Shown: piece after piece, positions 13,264-25,952 of the stretch
Layout: every line of letters begins with the position of its first letter
Position numbering within the stretch: the first letter of the stretch is position 1
Assembly: GCA_028023455.1 (NCBI GenBank)
Contig: JAQFVV010006449.1
Coordinates: forward strand, 1,162,812-1,226,811
Direction: 5' to 3'
Source: Epiperipatus broadwayi
Lineage: Eukaryota > Onychophora > Udeonychophora > Euonychophora > Peripatidae
DNA length: 64,000 nucleotides
Notes under the pieces: generated by a model
Told to the model about the DNA's origin: nothing
The model's database searches: none
The model's input: only the letters and a program-made list of their open reading frames with translations
Made by a program: the position numbers and the translations under genes

Positions 13264-13642
13264 ATCTTGATAAGATTCAATTTTGAATCCAAGTCTATTA
13301 GATAAAAATAAATATATGATTGTAATATTTAGTTGTTTATTAAATTGATTATGTTTCCATGTTCAATTCAGTGAAAATATATATATATGTCTGTTTATAC
13401 TTAGAATTCTATTCACGACTAATTAATCAAATGGTGCTATCTCAAATTACTGCACATCTGCCTTTATGAGATTGATTCGCCAGAAGGTCATAGCAACCTA
13501 TCATGGATACAAATGTCAAAAATTTATTCAGCAGTATTTAATTAGTCAGGAGACGATATTATTTATAATTTTATATAAATTCCTTATTTAATTATATAAA
13601 TTATGATTTTAACAATCCTTTATTTACACTATTTATGTTTAG
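13264..13642 (+). other. Sequence upstream of protease exon; intron end
   Basis: AT-rich, no exon recognised. It ends in a pyrimidine-rich acceptor, TTTATGTTTAG, immediately before the protease exon at 13643. No LTAAHC-type His57 exon was found here or further upstream. Confidence 0.55.
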
Positions 13643-13920
13643 TATTACCCGACAGAGCAGAGTTGTGACAGGATTAGTTGATTTGAGACAGGTCAATAAG
13701 AAATCTCCTATTCCCTTGGAACAACAAATAGAAAAAATGTTTATAGTTGAAAATTACGCTGGTGATAATAAACCTGATTTTATCAATTATGATCTTGCCC
13801 TAATTAAATTAAGGGGTAGACTTCGTTTTTCAAATAAAATTCAAGCAATTTCTTTGAACCGAGATAAAGAAATTAAAGCAGAAGTTGGAATCATGTATGG
13901 CTGGGGGAAAACAAGTAAAA
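13643..13920 (+). CDS. S1A serine protease, exon with catalytic Asp102
   Basis: This exon encodes the middle of a chymotrypsin-fold serine endopeptidase, from just after the missing His57 exon to the GWG motif. Visible blocks are SRVVTGLVDLR (beta-strand after His57), INYDLALIKLRGRL with catalytic Asp102 (codon 13791-13793), IQAISL, and MYGWGKTSKS near residues 140-145. The acceptor ends TTTAG; the donor is AAAA|GTAAGT. The exon enters with the last base of a codon and leaves one base into the next, which matches the phase of the next exon at 32776. Position 136, normally Cys, is not Cys here. Secretion is expected for the family, but no signal peptide is visible in the window. The ATG at 13635 lies partly in the intron and is not a start. 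Confidence 0.85.
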
Positions 13921-14111
13921 GTAAGTTAATTAAAAATACAATAATGCTACTAGGTATAATGTTTGGGTTACAATCTGATATGCATTGATATAACTTTAAA
14001 TTTCTTATGTTCTATTATTTGAGAAGAGATTAGCTGTTTATTCTATCAACCTACAACTTATCTTAAGCATATAAACAGAGATGCCTTAGATAAGATACAC
14101 ACTCACCTGCC

Positions 14112-14187
<76 letters not shown>

Positions 14188-14738
14188 GTAGGTAGGTAGG
14201 TAGGTAGGTAGGTAGGTAGGTAGGTAGGTAGGTAGGTAGGTAGGTAGGTAGGTAGGTAGGTAGGTAGGTAGGTAGGTAGGTAGGTAGGTAGGTAGGTAGG
14301 TAGGTAGGTAGGTAGGTAGGTAGGTAGGTAGGTAGGTAGGTAGGTAGGTAGGTAGGTAGGTAGGTAGGTAGGTAGGTAGGTAGGTAGGTAGGTAGGTAGG
14401 TAGGTAGGTAGGTAGGTAGGTAGGTAGAGTAGGTAGGTAGGTAGGTAGGTAGGTAGGTAGGTAGGTAGGTAGGTAGGTAGGTAGGTAGGTAGGTAGGTAG
14501 GTAGGTAGGTAGGTAGGTAGCTCTTCCGAGCAAAGGTAGGTAGGTAGGTAGGTAGGTAGGTAGGTAGGTAGGTAGGTAGGTAGGTAGGTAGGTAGGTAGG
14601 TAGGTAGGTAGGTAGGTAGGTAGGTAGGTAGGTAGGTAGGTAGGTAGGTAGGTAGGTAGGTAGGTAGGTAGATAGATAGATGGATAGTTCGATAGATGGA
14701 TGGATGGATAGTTTGATAGATGGATGGATGGATAGTTT

Positions 14739-14818
<80 letters not shown>
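14112..14818. repeat. Compound (GATA)n/(GGTA)n/(GGAT)n array
   Basis: About 75 bp of GATA repeats lead into some 480 bp of GGTA repeats, then GATA/GGAT variants and GATA again. Two interruptions break the GGTA core: GAGTAGG near 14427, and a 15-bp non-repeat insert at about 14520-14535. On the minus strand it opens long meaningless frames of Tyr-Leu-Pro-Thr repeats, which should not be annotated as proteins. It lies about 190 bp inside the first visible protease intron. Confidence 0.97.
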
Positions 14819-14819
<1 letters not shown>

Positions 14820-16585
14820 GTTGGTACCAAGGCGGGTAGGTAGATAGATAGGTAGGTTGGTCAATTGGTCTGTAGGTCATAAGTAGGTGGGTGAGTAGAA
14901 AGATAGATAGGTACATAGGTTGACAGAAAGATACCTATAAAAATGCATCTTCCCCTTTAATACTCAGGAGTTTATGGCAAGTGTAAGTGGCAGATTTGAC
15001 AAAAATCTCTTGACTTTAATCTCTCAAGTTGGTCATCTTACTCTTGCCTAAACGAAACAAGGCAATTTGTCCCCCAAATTTTATTTTTTTAACATGATAC
15101 TTAATTTCCGATTTTGGGCTTATTATCCAAACACTGCCAATAATCGTTTCAACACACTTGGTTTTCTAGATTTTCTAGACAATGTCATATTCTCATTTAT
15201 TTCTTTATGTTCCCATTGTATATAGGGATTAACACATCAAGCAAGTTTCTGAACAATGGGTAATTCATTAATATTCAGCCATAAACAAAGTCTCCTTCAC
15301 ATTTATGACGGTTTTAACTTTTACTTAAAACAATCTAACTTATTTATAAAAATGCCAATAAAGAATTTTAGATCAAATATTTATAATATAATTCAAAACA
15401 ATATTTTTTCAACATTATGGGTAACTTTCAAGCTTGACTAATAAATTCTCATAATTCTTTGCTTACTAAATTGCTTAGCCAATGCATATTGACCATTTTG
15501 TTTTCCTGTTTCATAACTCCTACTCATCCATTGATGTTAGCAAATAAGTCCTGAATAGTTTAGCAATAACATTCAGTAGTAAATAATCAACAGCTGAAAT
15601 TAATCCTATACAGTTTAAAAACATTACATTTAATTTTACAAGTTTATGGCATAGAATTATTATTTTACATTATTTTTAAACTGATTATGAGCTTTGGTAT
15701 GAAAGATAGAATTTATCTACATACAAATGAATTTTATTAACAGTTGGTCTATGACTGATTTTAAATTTATTTGAATAAAGAAATCGACAAACTCAAAACA
15801 AATAATCTCTAAAATGTCTTTAGCACTGAATCATCATCATCATTTGGTCCAAGTCAGGTATGAAGTGGTTTATTCAATTGTCTATGATAAATTAGTTGCA
15901 CTGCCATTTATTACGGTGAAACAAAGGTTAATGTATTAACCATGATTGCAAGAGCATGTTTATCAATATAAAAAATCTAAAATCGATTCACAAGTTAATT
16001 CTATTTTGCAAATTAAGAATGTATTTGTGGTCATGAGTTTTATTCTCAAAATTTCAGTAATGTGTGTAATGAATCAAATAATAGAAAGAGGAAGTTGAAG
16101 GAGGCTTTGTTCATAACTAAGACTAATAACATTGTAAATCAGCATAATACTATTGATCCACTGAGGGTGCACTGGTCCTTCACTTCCAATTTGTTGCCAT
16201 GATCCTTGATCGTGTACCAAAGCACTTGGAAAAATAATATTAGTGTTTAATATTTTTTGAATTTTTTCTACTCTGGTTGCCACATTTTATGTGTGTACAA
16301 TAATTTACATCATTTGACAGATATTGTGTTATTTATTTCAATCTTTATTATGGATATCAAATTATTGCAATTTGAATGGCAATAAATGATGAGGCCAAAA
16401 TATTGTGATGATGTTTGTTAATTAAAGAAAGTATCTTGTGATAAATAATAATAGTTTCATTTTAAACTTAATGTTCAATATTTACAGCCAGTGAAAATGA
16501 TTAAAACTGTCACTATGTGAGAGGAATTAATGGAACAAAAAAGCAGATACTTCACATTTATGAACTACAATGTTTTTACAGTTAT
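14819..16585. other. Intronic non-coding sequence
   Basis: AT-rich sequence within the protease intron. No exon, RNA gene or recognisable element was seen. Confidence 0.55.
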
Positions 16586-16599
16586 AAAAAATAGATATT

Positions 16600-17426
16600 G
16601 CCAACATCCTACAAAAGGCTGGCTTTGTCATACCATCCATCAGCAGCAAACTAAAGTACTGGGAGATTTTTAATCAGACTGCAGACTTCTCCATTGTGTC
16701 CCCAATATTCTTCAAACATATTGATGCTCAATTAATCCTCAAAATTCAAAAGGTGGTCCCTTGAGACAAAATTACTTGATTTCCTTCTCAAAATCAATCT
16801 CCACTCCCTTTTCACAAATAAATTTTTGGTCAACTGTAGGAGTTTCACTAAGATCTCTCCCATATACCAGCTCTGTAAAACTACAATAAAACCCTCCAGC
16901 ACTTCTTACTTAAATGTCCCTTTCTGCTTGGTGTGAGAAATGTCATCAACTCCTGCCTTTCCTTACACAGGAATACCATCTTCAACCTACAAAAATCCAT
17001 AGAAACAGGGATCTTTGCAGCTATTAGACTATCAGTTTTCCTCATCTTTGCTCTCAGGCTGCTCAGATGTGACATTATCTTTGACCAGAGAGTACCATCA
17101 TGGAACCAAAAGCACTTGGACCTAATTCACTGTCTCAAAACCAGAGATACCAAACTAGCCCCACCTCCACTCCTCACAGACACTTGGGCAATCCTCCAAA
17201 TCCCATCCTCTCTGCCTCTGTCATAGAACTCAATTACAAAGGCATGCATTTCAGACCAGCCTGGACTACACACCATTTCCCCTTTCACTTCCCTTTCCCT
17301 TTTTACATGTATCCTTCCCCTCTTACCATGTTGCTCCTGAAATTTCAATCTATTTTATAATCACTCCCTTGTAATCCTTTTTCTAACTGTATCTATATAT
17401 TTTTTGATGAATAAACATCACTGAAA
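16600..17426 (+). mobile_element. Poly(A)-tailed retro-insertion of unknown family
   Basis: An 0.83-kb block, richer in C and G than its surroundings, ends in AATAAA (17410-17415) followed by a short A-run. Direct repeats flank it: AAAAAATAGATATT at 16586-16599 and AAAAAATGGATATT at 17427-17440, a 14-bp target-site duplication with one mismatch. Short open frames run through it (for example 16933-17223), but I recognise no domain. It could be a 5'-truncated LINE or a processed transcript. Confidence 0.6.
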
Positions 17427-17440
17427 AAAAAATGGATATT

Positions 17441-19714
17441 TACTTTTAGTCATAACAAACAATGTTTAAAAATTGTTATAGGAAGCTTTAATGCCACATT
17501 TGGCATATGATTGAAAGATTAAATTCTTATGGGTATTTGGCTACGGTAATGAAAATGATATTGGACAAAGACTTATGGAGTTTGTTGTATGATTTTTTTT
17601 TAAAAAATGCTAATGGGAATGGAATATGGAAACATATGTCAAAATGTACAGCGAAATTTGATTTTTTTATTAAATAAAATGTATACATATTAAATAAAGA
17701 AAGTGATAATCCATTAGAAGGGTATAAGATGCATCCTAATTCAAAGTTAAAGAAATGAAAATTAATAGGAAACACAATATTAGCAGTTTATATTTCTAAC
17801 CTTTATAAAAACTTCAAAAAAATTCTATTTAAACTTGAAAATAGTTTTAATATATGAATACATTCTGTAAATAGTTCGCATTTTAATGAAAGAAATAAAA
17901 AGATGAATGATATAATAATAAAAATCCCAAAAGATAGATGGTACAAAAAATTCAGTAATTTGCCATAAATAATATACTGAGATGAGATTAACTATTAAAA
18001 AAAAGGCAATATGAAAATTTTTAAAAAATTTACTTTAAAATTAAATATTGTCTTACATTGTATAAAATGATAGAAGATAGTTAATAAAGATAAGAAAAAT
18101 TACTAGTGAATGGACAATAAATATATATGCACACTACAAGTCTCTAAAGCATAAAACTGTTTGTTATTGGAAGGAAAATCATTTCTGCAAGGAGATAAAA
18201 GATGGAAGTATTATTGAAATTTGAAATGAAATGTGTAGAAAAATTCTATAAAAACCACATTATTAAAAAAGGCATGTAAACAAATATAACAACTTATATA
18301 TTGTCCAACATATTAAGTAACGAAGTGACACATACAATTATATATATGAAAAAAAAATCTATGACATGATTGAAGAAACAGTTAAAGATATATGCATTTT
18401 TCCAATGCCTAAATAAATATATGTATCTCCAAACTTTGTGATGATGGTATTTTAGATGTGATATGTTAGACTATTTCCTTCATCTATCTGTAAATATTAA
18501 ATGTCTAAAACATTTTAAACTTTACTTAAACTTTTCCAAATAAACAACTGTACTTTCAAAAATCAAAAGGAGTATGCTTAATCCCTATGCTAGAAGTGTC
18601 AGACTGCAACACTTGAAGAAGTATGGAGAACTATTCTACTCCAAACGTTGTATGCCTATTAACCTGTTACCTCTAAATTCTATGCTATATTTAACAGTTG
18701 TTTGTATTTGAAAAACATTAAGTAAATCAGATTCTATAATATTCAAATAATCTACAAAAAGACAATATATAAAATAAAATAAAAATAAATCTGTTGATAT
18801 GTGCATGGAGAAGAGAAAATAAATATCGTTAGTTTGTATGTAATTTTTAGTTTTAATTGGTGTTTATATATATATATACATACAGTAACATAAATATATA
18901 TTATACTGGACACTCAATCTATTCTGATCATAGAGAGCGCCACCAGATCACTACTTATCTGAAAAATTTATTTACTGTGATCAGAATGGATGATGATGAT
19001 GGTTTGTGCTGACTAGACTCAGGGAGAAACAAGAGATCTTAAAATTGTTTAGATAATTGAGACACAAAAGCATTAAGACAAACGTCAGCCAAATTAAGTT
19101 TAAACAAATTTTAAAATTTTATTAAGAGAAGACTTATAAGAAAAGTTTCTAAGTTAACAAATAGGATTAGCTCAGGTGTGTACCAGAAAGATTAAACACA
19201 ATGCTCTGGCAGACCTACTGACTTTCTAATAACGAATAATAAAGGGAGGAAGCAATATCATTCAGCAGAGGATTCATTCAAACATTGGTTTTCACTTTCA
19301 GATACTTAAACAATACATTCTTGAAATAAATCAATGAAACCAGTGCCAGTGAGCTTCCTGGGACCTGAAAAATGTGTTGGACTACAAATGGCTTATGTCG
19401 GTAGAAGCTGCACCTATCATTACGTTTAAAATAAAGGTGATTGATTTACCTCAAGAACAACCAAAAAAGAGGATTTAAAATGAAAGGAAAACAAACAATT
19501 AAAACTGATGAATCCCCAACCAAACGGTTGGCAAAGAATCATAATTAAAGGTCTCAATAGAAGACAAGTAAATCAATAGAAAATCAGTTATGTATGCCTC
19601 ATCAATTAAAGAAAATGAATTACAAATAATTATAATTAAGAAATAAATTTATGACACAAGTTCTTAGTACACACTCTGATAAATGTTAAGTTACACGTAA
19701 ATACAAAATAATTC
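17441..19714. other. Intronic non-coding sequence, possible very old Penelope remnant
   Basis: No intact frame. Near 18617-18660 the sequence runs ACTTGAAGAAGTATGGAG ... CTACTCC, then AAACGTTG. This resembles the hairpin-plus-AAACGT motif often seen at Penelope-like 3' ends. A short inverted repeat flanks 18917-18990 (ATTCTGATCA / TGATCAGAAT). Nothing else is supported. Confidence 0.45.
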
Positions 19715-19716
19715 TA

Positions 19717-20082
19717 TTGGAGAGTGCACATGAGTATGAAAATATTAAAGCTTTAAATACTTTAGCAGTGGAAGTCTCTCTCACCTGTAATTTACAAAGG
19801 GATAAATATTATCTTCCTGCTGGTGACTTATAAAATTACAAAGAAAACAATTCTAGTTTCCACTTTTAGAGATATAAGAAATGAAAAAATGAAATCCCCA
19901 CCTGTGGAATACTAGGAAAATAAAGTCACCAGCCAAAAGATTTTGGTTGTTTGCAAAGGTGCAAAAATTAATTAATTATTGGCTACTAAAATAATTACAG
20001 GTAAGCATTTAAAATATATCGCCAATCCATTTATAAAAAGTTTTAGGCATAAAAATATAAAAACTCACTTGTCACTCTCCAA
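19717..20082. mobile_element. MITE-like element flanked by TA
   Basis: The 366-bp segment begins TTGGAGAGTG and ends CACTCTCCAA, with terminal inverted repeats that stay similar over about 28 bp. A TA dinucleotide sits on each outer side (19715-19716 and 20083-20084), as expected for Tc1/mariner-type insertion. An inner inverted pair, GCTGGTGACTT near 19821 and AAGTCACCAGC near 19923, is also present. There is no transposase frame, so it would be non-autonomous. Confidence 0.6.
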
Positions 20083-20084
20083 TA

Positions 20085-21429
20085 AACAAAAATTGAAAGC
20101 AAAATTTGGAATCTTAAAACTAAGATTCTGAGACACACTACAAAATACAAGAAAACACAACAAATATTATATATGAGGCTAAATATTGCTTATGAATACA
20201 GATTTATAATTAGATTGAGCGGAGATTTAATTAAAAGAAATTTACCCTGGAAAGAATAAAAGAAAATTTTATTTTACTGGAAAGCACAGTTCACGTAGAG
20301 TGTGCAAATTTATTTTAGTCTATTTTCAGGTCCTTTGAGAGTGTCAAGGTAGAGGCAGTGGGGTCTTGTTTATTTTAGGTGTTCATGGCAGGATTGAAGG
20401 AGAGTTGGCAGGCATGGGTTCATTTTTGAGTTAAACTAGCATGACATATTGTTGGTCATAAAACATATAGCAGTATATTTTGGCATCCTGGAAAAAGCAA
20501 AATTGTTTAGTAACTGCAAATTTTGCTTTTAAAGATTAACTGTCCAAACTGCTAATGCTACAATCATTGAAGAGGTTAATCCAAACGAATATTGGAACTA
20601 AGAAGCTGAATAGAATCACTTTGATGGAGTGCTGACTTAATCTCTCTAGGATAGAATAGAATAGAATAACCCATGAAACTTTTGGTGTTATTTATATCTC
20701 CACTTGATTTCCCATGAAAACTAGCCTTGTTGTTGAATTCTACGCCTAAGGCAGGGCAAATATTAATCTCCAGCTCAATCTAATCCAAGAATTCTACCCA
20801 GGAATTATTGAAACAAAAACAACAACACAAATCAAATCGCCACTTTTTAAAATGAGTTTACAATGGTTAAAATATAAGCAACAGGAATGTAACTAGCTAG
20901 CCAGCTTGTTTTTAATCAAATTGATTTAAAAAAAAGTAAAAACAAGCGGTATAAGAAAACTATTTTAAAAATAATTTTAAAGACATTAAAACGTGCTATT
21001 TTAAATATAAACGAGTAGGTGTTTTAATACACGTACTCTTTTTAAATAATAATAAAAAAAATTTAACATTAGATAAGATTTAACAAAAATTAAGTTTTTA
21101 GTTTTGGCAGTAAAATCCTTGAATCGGATATCCAGTTCAACTGCCTGAAGACATGACCAAAAAAAATCATTCCTGTAACTTTTTTTTAACTATAAACATT
21201 TTAAAAATTATCCCTAGAAATTCGGCTGAATGTTTGCCCTGCACTCAGAAAAACAAAATAATGTTTCATTTTAAACATTTCTCCATTCTCATATTCCATT
21301 AACCAAATCCTTTTTAAAAAAAAAAAAAAAAAGAAAATGACTGACTTCTTTAAATCTAAACTTGATCAGGTGATTCCCTCTTAAGGGATGTTTGATCACC
21401 TTGACAGTCCACCCTAATAAACCTGTCCA
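20085..21429. other. Intronic non-coding sequence
   Basis: No gene seen. It contains a short hairpin at about 20494-20530 (AAAAGCAAAATT with its complement), a three-unit AATAG run near 20650 and an A-run near 21318. Confidence 0.5.
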
Positions 21430-22530
21430 TGAGTTCTTTTACTATGTTGCTGTAATCTATTTGAGTTAAAAATTCGGTCATTTCTCAATGACTGACTACC
21501 ATTATTCATGATCCTTTTCTGTACAGTAGGTGGCATATTATGATGAATGGTCCATATTATCTGATCATCTGATTGAAGAAATGTGGTCAGAGATTTCTAT
21601 TTTGTCACTTGCCTAATGAAAAATTGTACATGCATTTCACCATGGTTAACAGGATACCTCTCTTGTGATATCTTGTAAAGTATCCCATCTTGTTGGGCTT
21701 CACTTCAGAAGGTTCTCAAAATGGCATGTCTGTAACTCTCAAATGTATGGTGTTTAGTATACAATGTGTGCCACCAATCCAAGGCTGTTCCCTGTAGATG
21801 GCTACCTGCAAGTGTAACTTTATCATCATTGGACCAGTCATGGACACAAAACAAGCTATCAAGACTTTCCAGATGACTTAAGGGACAATTCAATAAAAAA
21901 TTGTTTTTTGCAGAATCTGCTGGTTGTTTCTTCCTGATTTTTTCTTCCTGAGTTTCTATACTCATTTTCCATCTCAACTAGCCTATATTTGAACCCTTTC
22001 ATCATATCCAGACACATTTGTTGAACCTCAGTGTTTAAATTATCTTGGTTTACTACTCTATTATGAACTGCTCTCTCTCTAGCTTTGCCTCTACAAACAT
22101 TATTTTCATTTTTAAGTTAGCAGACCTAATGCTATCCTGTTCTAACTGATCTTTCATTTTTTTATATCTTCTTTTACACTTTCCACTTCCTGCCTATCTT
22201 TTCTCAACTCATTTTCCATAGTTTTTATAGCTTCCTGATTCTTCTCTACTTCTCCCATTTATTTCTCTTCTCATTTCTTTCATTTCCCTAATCATTTCAT
22301 CCTTCATTGCCTGCTGGCCCTGCTTAACATTATTAATTTCCTTTTTTATTTCCACTTTAAACTCTGCCATTATTGCTTTCTGACTTTTCATTTCTATTAT
22401 CAACTTCATCAACTATCTTCATCATCATCTGTGACTCACTCTCTTCTTTTTCTACAATTTGAGGATTTTTGAATGAGACAGGGTTTTCTTCTACACATGC
22501 CGCCCTGTTGCCTTCTTCTTTAACTTTCAT
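21430..22530 (-). pseudogene. LTR-retrotransposon Gag remnant
   Basis: Read from the minus-strand ATG at 22528-22530, the frame begins MKVKEEGNRAACVEENP. A stop and frameshift follow, then a Lys/Glu-rich coiled-coil-like piece (22209-22412). Next is the frame at 21705-21977, which carries FCVHDWSNDDKVTLAGSHLQ, then GTALDWWHTLY and ESYRHAILRTF. This order (W-x-D-x-x-K-V, L-x-G-x-A-x-x-W-W, F at the end) matches the Retrotrans_gag fold of gypsy-like elements. Weak Gag-like translation continues to about 21430. No protease, RT or LTR was found beside it, so only the gag part survives, broken by stops. Confidence 0.75.
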
Positions 22531-23370
22531 TTTTACACAAGACTAAATCACTATCCAAACTTTTTAAAAAAAAAAAAAAATCTAAAAGCAAATAAAACAC
22601 TATTTATTTATGCAAAAAGACAACGAACTATTTTTACCACTTTTAAATTCGAAAAATTAACTCCGAAAGATTTTCATCTAAAAGAAACACTATTTACTAT
22701 TTATTGTTTCTAAACTATTTCATATAAAAAGACAAACTATATATAACTCTTCAAAAAAAATTAACTCTGACAGACTTTTTAGAAAATATGCTTTTTAGCA
22801 AATGGGGATGAGAGAAGCATTTATAAGCCAATCATGTGGTGTTTATTTAATTATATTATAAGCATTTAACAAGTTATCAAAATGAAGCAATTTGTGGATT
22901 AACTTAAATCATGATATATTCAATTCTCTCATCATCCAAATACATGCTAGACCAATCATGTCACTCATCTAATATGTTTGGGGATCACTGCAACAATAAT
23001 CAATCTATTGGCATTTAATTATATTGAACAGCTTTATCAATGTTTATTAAATGATGAACTAATCTCAGGGCTCTGCTATATGAATAACAAGTCAATCCTA
23101 ATATAATATGACTATTAAGTAATGATGACTATTCTAAAATTGACATCTATTACAATAAAATAAAGGATAGACAATGATAAGGATCAGGTACATTTTATCT
23201 CACATCACTACCTATTTTAAACAAGGAAAAATCTGCATCTTGGCATTGCAATGCTTGGATCTATTCGTTCTGTATTTTTTAAATAAATGGCATATATTAT
23301 TAAACTGACAAGTGATATAATTTTGGTTATAATATATAATCTATTCTTGGAATTGACAATGTTTAGATCA
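22531..23370. other. Non-coding sequence with an imperfect tandem duplication
   Basis: A segment at about 22595-22680 is repeated, diverged, at about 22685-22790 (shared CACTATTTA, AAAAAGACAA and AAATTAACTC blocks). The rest shows no gene. Confidence 0.5.
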
Positions 23371-23797
23371 ATAACTGAAACACAGGCTTATTATATGCCT
23401 GTGTCTATATATGTAATATATAGGGTATATGAGCACAGACTTTCAAACGATCCACCACTCTCCATTCTATCTAATAACATTGATACACTCAAACACATAT
23501 ATACTGAAAAGATAACTAATCACCAATAAGCCTGTGTTTCAGTTATTACATTGTAGAGATGTCTGCCCATCCTTGCATATGTATTAAATGGATTATGTCC
23601 TGTACATGTGTGGTTCAGATTGACTTTAGGTCAACATGGGTGTGACAAGTATCTTGGCCTCAGGGAGGCCTTTGAGCATTCCATCATCAGATTTTCAATT
23701 GGATGGATGGTTGAAAAGTTGGAGTGTGTAGTAGTTTGGAGCCTGTCCATTAAAGTATCAAGATTGTCTATCTTAATATACGTCTGAGCACTTATAG

Positions 23798-23835
<38 letters not shown>

Positions 23836-24006
23836 GGAGATGATAATCTGGACCAACTAATGATTGTTGGTTTAGCATGAAATACTTATATTGGTGATTA
23901 TTTATCTTTTCAGCATATATGTGCTTGAGTGTATCAGTGTTATTAGATAGAGTGGAGAGTGGTGGGTCGTTTGAAAGTCTGTGCTCATATACCCTATATA
24001 TTAAAT
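23371..24006. repeat. Nested inverted-repeat element carrying a hammerhead motif
   Basis: Two inverted pairs are visible. The outer pair is 23411-23526 (minus) against 23891-24006 (plus), about 116 bp with only a handful of differences. A second perfect 22-bp pair is 23371-23392 against 23525-23546. Between the large arms lie a segment with CTGATGATGG on the minus strand (about 23685-23694), a GGCCTC/GAGGCC hairpin, a (TA)n(TG)n run at 23798-23834, and a hammerhead-like motif at 23841-23902. The CTGATGATGG plus hairpin pattern recalls Penelope-like 3' regions. No coding part is attached. Confidence 0.8.
23841..23902 (+). ncRNA. Hammerhead ribozyme-like motif (type I), core mutated
   Basis: Stem I inner: CCAA 23853-23856 with TTGG 23891-23894. 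Stem I outer: TAATC 23844-23848 with GATTA 23896-23900. The core reads CTAATGA (23857-23863; the consensus CTGANGA has G at the third position). Stem II is short (TTG/CAT positions, TGGTTTA loop). GAAA is at 23879-23882 and stem III is ATA/TAT. Predicted cleavage follows A23890. The core substitution probably weakens or abolishes activity, but the fold is preserved. Confidence 0.6.
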
Positions 24007-25841
<1,835 letters not shown>

Positions 25842-25952
25842 TAATTTAATTTAATAAACATATAATCTCCTTGTGATAAAAAATCACTCATGGAGCTTAA
25901 CAAAAGTACATGTGCAAATAAAATAAAAAAACATTAATATATAATAAAATAA

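Noticed and set aside
14063-14916. Long minus-strand frames of repeated Tyr-Leu-Pro-Thr residues
   Set aside because: All three frames are open only because the GATA/GGTA microsatellite has no stops on that strand; not a protein.
19505-19545. CTGATGA followed by a CCAACC/GGTTGG hairpin, hammerhead-like
   Set aside because: Unpaired bases separate CTGATGA from the stem, and no GAAA box follows; stems I and III are absent.
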